Shown here one piece after another: positions 36,523 to 45,598 of a stretch of DNA of 64,000 nt. Source of the DNA: Candidatus Liberibacter solanacearum CLso-ZC1. GTDB lineage: Bacteria > Pseudomonadota > Alphaproteobacteria > Rhizobiales > Rhizobiaceae. Position numbers and translations under genes: made by a program. Location: NCBI RefSeq assembly GCF_000183665.1, contig NC_014774.1, positions 1 to 64,000 of the forward strand. Direction: 5' to 3'. Position 1 is the first letter of the stretch. Every line of letters starts with the position of its first letter. The notes below the pieces were generated by a model that worked only from the letters and a program-made list of their open reading frames with translations, was not told the DNA's origin and did not search any database.

Positions 36523-37215
36523 ATGTCCATACTTTATCATTATCCAATGTCATCTAGTTCACGTTTCATACGTTTAATCCTTAGTGAATATGAGTTTAAA
36601 CCCGATATGGTAGAAGAATATCCTTGGGGAAAACGCCGTGAATTTCTAGAGCTTAATCCATCAGGGACACTTCCTGTTTATGTCAATGACCATATGCACG
36701 CATTATGTGGTTTTGTTGTTATTTCTGAATATCTTGACGAAACATACGGTACTCTTACTAAAAAGAATCGTCTTCTTCCCGATGATCCGTTACAAAAAGC
36801 TGAAGTTCGTAGGATGGTAGAATGGTTTATGCATCAAATGGAAGGAGATGTGACAAAACCCTTAGTCCGTGAACGCGTTTACAAGTTACATATGACTGCT
36901 GAACAAGGTGGAGGATCCCCTGATTCAAAAATACTACGTGTAGCGCGTAGTAACATGCGACAACATATAAAATACATTACATGGTTGATAAAATCACGTG
37001 CATGGATTGCTGGAAATCATATTAGTTATGCTGATTTTGCTGCTTCTGCAACAATTTCAATACTTGACTATCTAGGAGAAATAGACTGGAACGATGCTCC
37101 TATTATTAAAGAATGGTATCAACGTATTAAATCTCGTCCTTCATTCCGCTCTTTACTCTCAGAACGGATAAGAGGATTAGCCCCCGTTCCTCATTATACT
37201 AATCTTGATTTTTAA
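36523..37215 (+). CDS. Glutathione S-transferase family protein
   Basis: A 230-residue cytosolic protein with an N-terminal thioredoxin-like domain (MSILYHYPMSSSSRFIRLIL, with Ser/Tyr near the glutathione site, and LNPSGTLPVYV including the cis-Pro) and a helical C-terminal domain ending with the N-capping style ISYADFAASATISILDYLGE. Expected to bind or transfer glutathione; substrate unknown. Located between uppP and an SDR gene, the rhizobial order. Confidence 0.82.
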   Translation: MSILYHYPMSSSSRFIRLILSEYEFKPDMVEEYPWGKRREFLELNPSGTLPVYVNDHMHALCGFVVISEYLDETYGTLTKKNRLLPDDPLQKAEVRRMVEWFMHQMEGDVTKPLVRERVYKLHMTAEQGGGSPDSKILRVARSNMRQHIKYITWLIKSRAWIAGNHISYADFAASATISILDYLGEIDWNDAPIIKEWYQRIKSRPSFRSLLSERIRGLAPVPHYTNLDF

Positions 37216-37301
37216 GCGTGTATTGATCTTTCTTTTATATATAAGAATATAGAATCTTTCTGAATACTTTTTACTAAAACTTATACATAAGGATTTTAAA
37301 A

Positions 37302-38171
37302 ATGCATCTCATGATATTCGGAGCTGGCTATGCTGGTCAGTTCATTGCAGATGCTGCCCTAAAAATAGGAATACATACATCAGGCACCACACGATCAGAA
37401 TCCAATTTACAAACATTAAAAAACAAAGGAATATCCGCTTTTTTATTTGCAAATCAAAAAATTAATAGTACGCTGCAAAAAAAGCTTTATTCTATTACAC
37501 ACGTCGTACAATGCATTAAACCTGAATTTGAAAGCGATCCGTGTATTTTATCTATGGGTGAAGAATTATATAAATTCATACCTAATATCAAATGGATTGG
37601 ATATCTTTCTAGCACTAGTGTCTATGGCAATCGCGCAGGACAATGGGTTGATGAACAAACTCCTATACATCCTATTTCTTACACTGCTACTCAACGCTTT
37701 GAAGTAGAAAAAAAATGGATTTCAATAGCAAAAAAATTGGATATTAAAATAGCAATCTTGCGATTATCTGGAATATATGGACCTAAACGTAATCCTTTTA
37801 TAACAATCAAACAAAAAAAATCCGTAAGATTAATTAAAAAAGATCAAGTATTTAATAGAATTCGTGTAGAAGACATTGCGCAATGCGTTATTTTTCTTAT
37901 GAAGAATAACCTTGGAGGTATTTTTAATGTCAGTGATGACGAACCTTCCCCCCCTCAAAACGTAATAATGGAAGCAGCTTCTCTCATGAAAGTAAATCCT
38001 CCATTAGAACAATATTTTGATACAGCCAAGGTATCTCCTATCACAAGATTGTTTTATGCAGATAATAAAAGAATATCAAATGCAAAAATTAAGTCACTTG
38101 GATTTCGACTACTCTATCCGAATTATCGCATATCATTAAAACAATTATGGGAAGATGATAAAAACATATAA
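37302..38171 (+). CDS. NAD(P)-dependent epimerase/dehydratase-like SDR protein
   Basis: A 289-residue Rossmann-fold protein. The nucleotide-binding loop is GAGYAGQFIA near the N-terminus. The extended-SDR motif around STSVYGNRAGQWVDE is present, but the usual YxxxK is altered to a later Q-R-F-E-V-E-K-style helix, as in the YeeZ/SDR_a5 group. Substrate unknown. Follows the glutathione transferase gene on the same strand. Confidence 0.72.
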   Translation: MHLMIFGAGYAGQFIADAALKIGIHTSGTTRSESNLQTLKNKGISAFLFANQKINSTLQKKLYSITHVVQCIKPEFESDPCILSMGEELYKFIPNIKWIGYLSSTSVYGNRAGQWVDEQTPIHPISYTATQRFEVEKKWISIAKKLDIKIAILRLSGIYGPKRNPFITIKQKKSVRLIKKDQVFNRIRVEDIAQCVIFLMKNNLGGIFNVSDDEPSPPQNVIMEAASLMKVNPPLEQYFDTAKVSPITRLFYADNKRISNAKIKSLGFRLLYPNYRISLKQLWEDDKNI

Positions 38172-38284
38172 AAAGACCCTTCATCCATAATCCATAATTA
38201 TTTCAAAAGCTATAATCCCCCTTATTTTATGTTAAACACGTGATAACATAAGAAAAATAAAAAAAGCTAATACCAATAAAAATA

Positions 38285-39652
38285 TTACTGTGGATTATCA
38301 AAACTAAAAAGTTCAGTCTGTTCATCATACGAAAACAATTCTGCATATCTCCCCCATGATACAACTGTATCAATCGTTTCCTGTGCATATTCTTCAGACA
38401 TATAATCTTCCAGCTCATTCCGGAATCGTGCAACAGGAGCACTATGCGATCTACGCTCATCAAGAACACGTCGAATGAGGTTAACTAAAGGTACATATTG
38501 CAAAAGATGCTTTGCAAAAAGCTTTTTGCGAGAATCAATATCAATATTTGCAAATTTTTTCCCTGATTCTGTTAATGTAATATCCCCTTCACTCAAATGA
38601 ACTAACCGCAACAATTGAAGAGATTCTCCAATATGAAAAAGTCTATCCGCTTCAAGTTGCAAACTATTTGCTAGCTCTGGAAGATCGGCTTTACCATTAT
38701 ACGGAGGAGCCATAATAGCTTCAATAAGCCCTGACAATAGATTTGTTGAAACGTGTCTAAGAAACATCTTTATTCCTGAAGCTGGTTCAGCTTCCAAAGA
38801 ATTAAATCGTATTTCCTCTTTTTTAGTCATAAGAGAATATATTTTTTCAACAATCTGTCTAAATTCAGGAGAAAGACGATTGCGTGGATGCGGAATAGGA
38901 ATAAGAACTTCTTCTGCTATGCGACCTGGATTAGATGCGAAAACCAAAACACGATCACACATTAACACCGCCTCTTCAATATTATGAGTCACCATCAACA
39001 TAGATTTAATAGGAAGCCGACCTTCACTCCACAGATCTATAATATCAGTACGCAAATTTTCAGCGGTCAAGACATCTAATGCAGAAAATGGCTCATCCAT
39101 TAAAAGCAAACTAGGAAAAACAACAAAAGCACGTGCAAAACCAACACGCTGAAGCATACCTCCCGAAATTTCTGTTGTATAAGCCGATTCGAAGCCATCT
39201 AATCCTATAAGATCAATTGCCGATAATGCTCTTTTACGCCCCTCTTCTTTATCTATTCCTCTTGCCTTCAAACCTAATTCAACATTTTCTAATACAGTCA
39301 ACCATGGAAATAATGCAAAAGATTGAAATACCAAACTAATGTCTTTTGGAGGACATTTGATTTCTTGCCCTTGAAAGATAACTTGACCTGAAGATGGAGA
39401 GACTAATCCTGCTATAATGCGTAATACAGTTGATTTTCCAGAACCAGAACGACCTAATAATCCAACAATCTCACCTGAATTAACATTAAAATTAACCTTA
39501 TCAAGTACGAGAAGATTACTAGACATTTTCTTAAGGAAAAAGCTTTGACAAATATTTCTAAGCTCTAACAAACAATGAGTCTTAGCTTTAATATTAATCA
39601 TACTCAAAACTCCAAAATTACAACTATCAACTAAAACGTAAGTGACGTGCAC
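38285..39652 (-). CDS. ABC transporter ATP-binding protein, nitrate/sulfonate type, with AAA-associated C-terminal domain
   Basis: A protein of up to 455 residues. The ATPase half carries Walker A GRSGSGKST, Q-loop VFQSFALFPWLTV, signature ISGGMLQR and Walker B SLLLMDEPFSALD, which is the NrtD/SsuB/TauB group. The last 140 residues form an AAA-associated domain (from LPELANSLQLEADRLFHIGE to WGRYAELFSYD) often fused to such ATPases. The open frame starts inside the permease gene; ATG at codon 18 (MINIKAK, about 39601) may be the true start. No substrate-binding protein gene is adjacent, so the substrate is unknown. Confidence 0.85.
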   Translation of the reverse strand: MHVTYVLVDSCNFGVLSMINIKAKTHCLLELRNICQSFFLKKMSSNLLVLDKVNFNVNSGEIVGLLGRSGSGKSTVLRIIAGLVSPSSGQVIFQGQEIKCPPKDISLVFQSFALFPWLTVLENVELGLKARGIDKEEGRKRALSAIDLIGLDGFESAYTTEISGGMLQRVGFARAFVVFPSLLLMDEPFSALDVLTAENLRTDIIDLWSEGRLPIKSMLMVTHNIEEAVLMCDRVLVFASNPGRIAEEVLIPIPHPRNRLSPEFRQIVEKIYSLMTKKEEIRFNSLEAEPASGIKMFLRHVSTNLLSGLIEAIMAPPYNGKADLPELANSLQLEADRLFHIGESLQLLRLVHLSEGDITLTESGKKFANIDIDSRKKLFAKHLLQYVPLVNLIRRVLDERRSHSAPVARFRNELEDYMSEEYAQETIDTVVSWGRYAELFSYDEQTELFSFDNPQ

Positions 39653-41393
39653 TATATCGGTAAAGAGGACGCCATAGAAATATGTTCAAGAATAAAACAA
39701 AACAGCACATGACTAAAATACCAAGCGCAACTTCTGGAAAGTTTCCTTTTTCTGTGGATTCAGCAATATAAGCACCTAAACCCGTCGCTCTAAGATATAT
39801 ATTTCCCCAACTAGCAACTTCAGAAACAATACTAGCATTCCATGCCCCTCCACATGCCGTAATAGCCCCTGTAACATAAAAAGGGAAAATACCCGGCAGG
39901 ATAACATATCTCCACCGATACCAACCCGTAACATGAAAACTTTGCACCACTTCTTTAAAATCATTTGGGAAAGCACTTGTCCCAGAAATGATATTGAACA
40001 GAATATACCACTGAGTCCCGAGTATCATTAATGATGATAACCAGATATTAGGATTAAGATCGTAATAAAAAATAATAGAAACCACGAGAGGGAAAAAAAT
40101 ATTAGATGGGAATGCAGCTAAGAACTGTGCAAAAGGTTGGATTTTACTCGCAATATGGGGACGCATACCAATCCAGACCCCAATAGGAACCCAAATAATT
40201 GTTGCAATAATAATAAGAATAACTACCCGTAACATGGTAATACATCCAAGCCAAAACACATACAAAATATCGTAATAACCTAAATTATCTATGATATATT
40301 CAAAAGACTTCCAAGCTATGCCCATTGCAATACTATATACTGCGAGAAACCAGATAATATCTAATATATACGATATCTTTTTATTACAACTAAAAAGACC
40401 TAAATTATCTGGAAAATAAAACTGTATATAATTAAATAAACGATATAATTTATTAAAATTACAAGATAATGGAAGGATAATTTTGTAAGAACTATGCCCC
40501 AAAAAACGCAAAAAATTTGTTTTTCGGAATAAAGATAAAACCCAAGGATCAGAAGAATGGACTGCCGTCGTTCTCTCTAAACGAAATTTATTAGACCATG
40601 CAATTATAGGGCGAAATAATAACTGATCGTAGAGAAGAATGACCCCTACCATTGTCAACATTGCATATAAAACAGATACTAAGCTGCGCTCTTTAATGGC
40701 TAACGCGACATAAGATCCAATTCCTGGAAGAGATATTACAGTATCACCAACTACAATCATTTCAGCAGCTACAACAAAAAACCATCCCCCTGACATTGAG
40801 ATCATCATATTCCATACCAATCCTGGTATACTAAAAGGAACATCTAAATTCCAAAATTTTTGCCAACCAGAAAGCCGGAAACTTCGAGAAACCTCTTCTA
40901 AATCTTTCGGAATATTGCACAGTGATTGATACATACTAAACGTCATATTCCATACTTGACTGGTAAAAATAGCAAAAATAGCTGCAAATTCAGCCCCTAT
41001 GACTCTTCCAGGGTATAAACTTATGAAATAGATAACTGTAAATGTTAAAAATCCAAGAATAGGGATAGATTGCATAATATCCAAGATAGGAATAAGAACC
41101 ATACCTAAACGACGACTCTTAGCAGCAAGAGTAGCATAAATGAATGTGAATAACAAAGAAACGACTATTGCAATCAACATACGCAAGGTAGTGCGAGATG
41201 CATATTTTGGCAAGGAAGACACATCAAGTGTAATAGGAACAATATCCACAATATCACACGGCACTGTTGTTTCCTGAACACTACGAAACAGCATAATCAT
41301 TATCCCCATAACCAAGATAAATGCTAAAAAATCAAAAATGTTAGGAACAACCCTTCGATAAACAAAAGATGGAAATATATTGTATGAAAAAAT
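39627..41393 (-). CDS. ABC transporter permease with two fused membrane domains; probable AUU start
   Basis: A long permease of two BPD-type domains in tandem; each half has an EAA-like loop (DLEEVSRSFRLSGWQKFWNL, and DFKEVVQSFHVTGWYRWRYV). It pairs with the ATPase just downstream (26-bp overlap at the longest forms). The first usual start is TTG 41315, but the frame is open upstream and encodes residues expected in the family, SFVYRRVVPNIFDFLAFIL, with no ATG, GTG or TTG. AGGAG (41405-41401) stands 7 nt before ATT 41393, so AUU is the likely start codon, giving 588 residues. Substrate unknown (nitrate/sulfonate/bicarbonate-type group). Confidence 0.82.
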   Translation of the reverse strand: MFSYNIFPSFVYRRVVPNIFDFLAFILVMGIMIMLFRSVQETTVPCDIVDIVPITLDVSSLPKYASRTTLRMLIAIVVSLLFTFIYATLAAKSRRLGMVLIPILDIMQSIPILGFLTFTVIYFISLYPGRVIGAEFAAIFAIFTSQVWNMTFSMYQSLCNIPKDLEEVSRSFRLSGWQKFWNLDVPFSIPGLVWNMMISMSGGWFFVVAAEMIVVGDTVISLPGIGSYVALAIKERSLVSVLYAMLTMVGVILLYDQLLFRPIIAWSNKFRLERTTAVHSSDPWVLSLFRKTNFLRFLGHSSYKIILPLSCNFNKLYRLFNYIQFYFPDNLGLFSCNKKISYILDIIWFLAVYSIAMGIAWKSFEYIIDNLGYYDILYVFWLGCITMLRVVILIIIATIIWVPIGVWIGMRPHIASKIQPFAQFLAAFPSNIFFPLVVSIIFYYDLNPNIWLSSLMILGTQWYILFNIISGTSAFPNDFKEVVQSFHVTGWYRWRYVILPGIFPFYVTGAITACGGAWNASIVSEVASWGNIYLRATGLGAYIAESTEKGNFPEVALGILVMCCFVLFLNIFLWRPLYRYSARHLRFS

Positions 41394-41532
41394 TACCCTT
41401 CTCCTAAATTCGTATCAATCATAACCTTAACACGTGATGATCATGAATATTCAAAGATCAATGGATATTGAGCATAAAAAAATCAAGTTTTTTATATAAA
41501 TGAAGTAACTTGAAAAGAATTAAAAAGAAAAA

Positions 41533-41551
41533 ACCGGGCTTGAAGCCCGGT
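41533..41551 (-). terminator. Rho-independent terminator after the outer-membrane protein gene
   Basis: The GC-rich stem ACCGGGC/GCCCGGT with a 5-nt loop is followed on the minus strand by a long T-run (complement of the A-run 41520-41532). It lies 25 bp past the stop of the gene at 41577. This is the clearest intrinsic terminator in the window, fitting a highly expressed gene. Confidence 0.92.
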
Positions 41552-41576
41552 CCCAATCTTGTAATCAATAGCAATA

Positions 41577-42272
41577 CTAAAATCTTATTCCCAAACCAAG
41601 AGAAACGACGTTTTGCAAATGACTAACACCAGAGTACTTAGTAGCACGATATTCTACACGACCTATAATATTGTCAACAAGTACACTTTCAACACCCAAT
41701 CCTGCAGTTCCACCGATATAAAATGCTTTTGCAGGAGAAGCAGCAGCATCAGCTGGAGCTTTTGAAGCTTTATGAACAGCAGCTACACCTACAGTACCAT
41801 ATACTACCACAGGCGCTGCAATTTCATATCCTCCACGGAAGCGTAGAGAACCAGAAAAATCAGCAGCATGATACATTTTTGAAACTGCAGCATCATCCTT
41901 TTGATCCAGTCTAGCGGCTTTATGCTCCTTAGAAGCAATATCATGAGAGTAACGAGCATCTGCTTCAGCACCGTAAAAGAAATCACCTTCTTGCACGTTA
42001 TATCCAGCAAAAAGAGAGCCACCAATATCCTTATTATGATCTTTACCGGAAAAGTTTCTTTCATGGAAAATACTCATACCTGCATAAGGACCTTCAATGC
42101 CCTGCTGAGAATAAACGTAACGATTAGCAGAAACAACAGTTGGAACCACTCCACGAGAAACAGAAGCATGCTGGCGACGTTGAGGACGCTGAACAGCATC
42201 AGCTGCCTGAACGGCACTAAAAGAAACAAGAGTAAGAGTAGAAACTCCAACGGCTAAAAAAAATTTTTTCAT
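41577..42272 (-). CDS. omp: Outer-membrane beta-barrel protein (Omp25/31-like)
   Basis: A 231-residue protein from ATG 42272, chosen because a signal peptide follows directly (MKKFFLAVGVSTLTLVSFSA, cleavage likely after VQAAD/AQA-type site about 24) and GTGGAG precedes it; an ATG 60 bp earlier is less likely. The mature part contains GPYAGMSIFHERNFS, alternating strands such as GSLFAGYNVQEGDFFYGAEA and GSLRFRGGYEIAAPVVVYGT, and ends in Phe (GLGIRF), the signal for barrel assembly. It resembles the small porin-like proteins of Rhizobiales and the major outer-membrane protein of Liberibacter. It has its own terminator. Confidence 0.85.
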   Translation of the reverse strand: MKKFFLAVGVSTLTLVSFSAVQAADAVQRPQRRQHASVSRGVVPTVVSANRYVYSQQGIEGPYAGMSIFHERNFSGKDHNKDIGGSLFAGYNVQEGDFFYGAEADARYSHDIASKEHKAARLDQKDDAAVSKMYHAADFSGSLRFRGGYEIAAPVVVYGTVGVAAVHKASKAPADAAASPAKAFYIGGTAGLGVESVLVDNIIGRVEYRATKYSGVSHLQNVVSLGLGIRF

Positions 42273-42332
42273 TATTATATTCTCCACGGTTACCAAAAAA
42301 ATCCCCTCCCCGAAAGGAAGCGACATACTCAA

Positions 42333-42851
42333 AGCGATCTAATCAAAACGCCTCAAACAAATCAAGACTATGAAAGCTCCTAAAAACCATCCCCATCATT
42401 GTCAAAAACAAATAAACAACAAGGCTAGAAAAATATAGAAACCCTTTAGAAAAGACATGCACCAAAAACGACTATAATACAAGTACTAGAACGCCTTTTC
42501 TTATATTTCCTAAAATATAAAAAAAAAAACAATAGTTGCAAAAACGCAACATGCCCACTTCTATTTCTAAGAAACACCATTCTCAGATCTATCAGACATT
42601 ATGATAATCTAAATATGTTACCACAAGGCTATCATTATAAGTCTATATTACACATCATTCACTTCAATTTACTATAAAATAATTAATTAAATATTGCAAA
42701 TCCCAAAAATATAACTCACACTAATTTATAGTTTTAAATAAAATTTTTCATTTAAAATTTTTAAATTGAAAAAACGTTTAGCCTTAATTAGAAGACGAGG
42801 CTATTCTTTAACTGTGCAAGCAAAATACAAAAAAAAACTAGTATTGTCCAA
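42333..42851. other. Divergent promoter region of omp and uvrC, no gene
   Basis: About 520 AT-rich bases upstream of both genes. I see no open frame or RNA gene. It should hold the omp promoter, but I cannot mark it with confidence. Confidence 0.4.
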
Positions 42852-44750
42852 ATGACCCATTACAACATACACAAAACAAAAGGCATGAATATCATCGCAC
42901 AAATGAGCAAACAAATACCGGAATCTCCCGGAGTTTATCAAATGTTAGATGCCGCTGGAAAAGTTTTATACGTAGGCAAAGCTTACAACCTTCAAAAACG
43001 AGTGAAAAGTTATACCCAATTAAACAATCATACGCATCGCATTATGTGCATGATTAATCAAACAAGGAATTTGAACTTTACCACAACTCGCACAGAAGTA
43101 GAAGCCCTTCTTCTAGAAGCAAGTATGATCAAACGCTTGAAACCTCGTTTTAACATACTATTACGTGACGATAAATCTTTCCCCTATATTATCATCACAG
43201 ATGAGCATAAAATTCCATCTTTGTATAAACATCGAGGTCCTCCCGTGATGAAAGGAAGCTACTTTGGCCCCTTTGCATCTGTAGACGCAGTAGAAAAAAC
43301 CATTAATTCTCTCCAACGCGCTTTTTTCCTGCGCAGTTGTTCCGACAACATATTCGGATGTAGAACACGACCCTGCTTACTTTTCCAAATTAAACGCTGC
43401 TCTGGTCCGTGTACAGGAGAAATCAGCGCAGAAAAATATATGGAATTCGTTTATGAAGCTAAGGATTTTCTCTCTGGACGCAACCATGATCTAAAGAGAA
43501 AAATTGCCCAAAAAATGAATAAAGCAACATTAGAAGAAGATTATGAATCAGCAATTATACATCGCGATAGACTAGTAGCGCTCTCTCATATCCAAAATCA
43601 TAGTGAATCAATTAATGAGACAATGGATTGTTTCTCACTCTATCATGATAAAAACATTGCTTGTATACAGACCTTCTTTTTTCGCTTTGGACAAAACAGA
43701 GGATCCTATACTTTCTTTTTAAAGACAGATCCTCAATCAACTAATGCGCAAATTTTTAGCTATTTTTTGAGACAATTTTACGAAGACAAACCTTGCCCTG
43801 AAAGTATTTTATTATCCGAAAAAGCAGAAGAATCTCAACTACTGGAAATATCTTTTTGTGAAAAATATGGACATAAAGTCAAAATTACGATTCCTAAGCA
43901 AGGAGAAAAGAAAAAAATTATTGAACAAGCCCTTATAAATGCACGTAACTCTCATGCACAAAAAATTGCCTTAGAGATATCTCATCAAGCAATGATAAAA
44001 GATTTTGCAGAAAAATTTGCATTGCCATATATTCCTAAACGCATTGAAATATATGATAATTCCCATGTTATGGGGTGTAGTGCTGTTGGATGTATGGTTG
44101 TGGCTGGAGAAAGTGGACTTATAAAAAACCAGTACCGAAAATTTAATTTGCATCCAGATGATGTCAAAACACAAGATGATTGTGCTATGATGCGCGTGGT
44201 ATTAGAGCGGAGATTCTCTCAATTGATTAAAAATGAAGAAAATTCAAATTTCCCTCCTAAAAAACAGGAATATTCCTTCCCTTCTTGGCCAGATGTCGTT
44301 ATCCTTGACGGAGGTAGAGGGCAACTATCTGCAGCACAAAGTGTATTCAAAAAATTAAATATTGAGAATCGCATTACGATTATAAGTATTGCCAAAGGAC
44401 AACAACGCAATGCTGGAATGGAAAAATTTTTTGTGGAAAATGGAAAAGAACTGATGTTGCATATGCGTGATCCTGTTCTTTATTTTATTCAAAAGCTTCG
44501 TGATGAAGCCCATCGTTTCGCTGTTACTACTCATCGAAAACGTCGGAAAAAAGCATCTTATAATCCACTTGAAGAAATTAATGGCATTGGACCTTTGCGT
44601 AAACGCTCACTTCTCCAATCATTTGGAACAGTCAAAATGATATCTCGATCCTCTCCTGAAACACTCGCATCAACAGAAGGAATTTCGAAAAAAATAGCTT
44701 GTAAAATTTACACTCATTTCCATAAAAATACCCAATGTAAATCTACATAA
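42852..44750 (+). CDS. uvrC: Excinuclease ABC subunit C
   Basis: A 632-residue nuclease that cuts both sides of a lesion bound by UvrAB. The N-terminal GIY-YIG domain is present (SPGVYQMLDAAGKVLYVGKA), then the Cys-bearing RPCLLFQIKRCSGPCTGEIS region, a UVR domain, an RNase H-like endonuclease domain (RIEIYDNSHVMGCSAVGCMV; DVVILDGGRGQLSAA) and C-terminal helix-hairpin-helix motifs (INGIGPLRKRSLLQSFG). Full length. Followed by pgsA after 81 bp, a conserved pair. Confidence 0.95.
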   Translation: MTHYNIHKTKGMNIIAQMSKQIPESPGVYQMLDAAGKVLYVGKAYNLQKRVKSYTQLNNHTHRIMCMINQTRNLNFTTTRTEVEALLLEASMIKRLKPRFNILLRDDKSFPYIIITDEHKIPSLYKHRGPPVMKGSYFGPFASVDAVEKTINSLQRAFFLRSCSDNIFGCRTRPCLLFQIKRCSGPCTGEISAEKYMEFVYEAKDFLSGRNHDLKRKIAQKMNKATLEEDYESAIIHRDRLVALSHIQNHSESINETMDCFSLYHDKNIACIQTFFFRFGQNRGSYTFFLKTDPQSTNAQIFSYFLRQFYEDKPCPESILLSEKAEESQLLEISFCEKYGHKVKITIPKQGEKKKIIEQALINARNSHAQKIALEISHQAMIKDFAEKFALPYIPKRIEIYDNSHVMGCSAVGCMVVAGESGLIKNQYRKFNLHPDDVKTQDDCAMMRVVLERRFSQLIKNEENSNFPPKKQEYSFPSWPDVVILDGGRGQLSAAQSVFKKLNIENRITIISIAKGQQRNAGMEKFFVENGKELMLHMRDPVLYFIQKLRDEAHRFAVTTHRKRRKKASYNPLEEINGIGPLRKRSLLQSFGTVKMISRSSPETLASTEGISKKIACKIYTHFHKNTQCKST

Positions 44751-44831
44751 CTTTGAATATCGATCATGCTTAAAATCATTTCATACGATATGTCTTTCGT
44801 CACTTCCATCGGGTTTCCTTAAGAGGACTAA

Positions 44832-45434
44832 ATGGCTTACCGTTACTATAATATTCCTAATATGCTCACTTATGGCCGTATCTTGGTCGTACCACTGATC
44901 GCCTTGTGCTTCTTTGTTAAAGAAATAGAATTTCTTGCAAGCCCACATCTCCTACGATGGGTGGCCCTTTTACTCTTCATCATCGCTTCAATTACTGATT
45001 TTTTTGATGGTTATCTTGCAAGAATATGGAATCAAACTTCCAATATAGGTCGCATGCTTGACCCTATAGCCGACAAACTGCTTATATCTTCTGTCCTTCT
45101 CCTTATGACGGCAGATGGAACAATTAACAGATACTCAACATGGGCAGCTATAACAATTTTATGTCGCGAAATTCTAGTTTCTGGATTACGAGAATATCTT
45201 GCTGAACTAAAAGTAAGCGTCCCCGTTACACGCATTGCAAGATTCAAAACTACCATTCAAATGATATCTATTGGATTTTTACTAGCAGGACCTTCTTGTG
45301 AAGATTGGACACCCTATATAACAAGAATTGGGACTATTCTGCTTTGGATCTCAGCAATCCTGACCATTTACAGCGGCCATGATTACTTTCGAGTAGGTTT
45401 AAAACACATCGATCTAGAAGATCAACAGAAATAA
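44832..45434 (+). CDS. pgsA: CDP-diacylglycerol-glycerol-3-phosphate 3-phosphatidyltransferase
   Basis: A 200-residue membrane enzyme that starts phosphatidylglycerol and cardiolipin synthesis. The CDP-alcohol phosphotransferase motif is complete: DFFDGYLARIWNQTSNIGRM, then LDPIADK. Four to five hydrophobic helices. Start MAYRYYNIPNMLTYGRI is typical, with AAGAGGA upstream. In many bacteria pgsA follows uvrC, as here. Confidence 0.94.
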   Translation: MAYRYYNIPNMLTYGRILVVPLIALCFFVKEIEFLASPHLLRWVALLLFIIASITDFFDGYLARIWNQTSNIGRMLDPIADKLLISSVLLLMTADGTINRYSTWAAITILCREILVSGLREYLAELKVSVPVTRIARFKTTIQMISIGFLLAGPSCEDWTPYITRIGTILLWISAILTIYSGHDYFRVGLKHIDLEDQQK

Positions 45435-45598
45435 TGCGTCGATCACATATGCAGAGTATCAAAAAGCTATAACAAGAAGCTTAATGAGATATAACTTTAT
45501 AAATCCAACATTTATGGAATCAATACGCATCTTCCTGAAAGGCAGAATGATTTAAAAGTAACATTGGCATAAAAATTTTAAATATCATACCAATCTAC

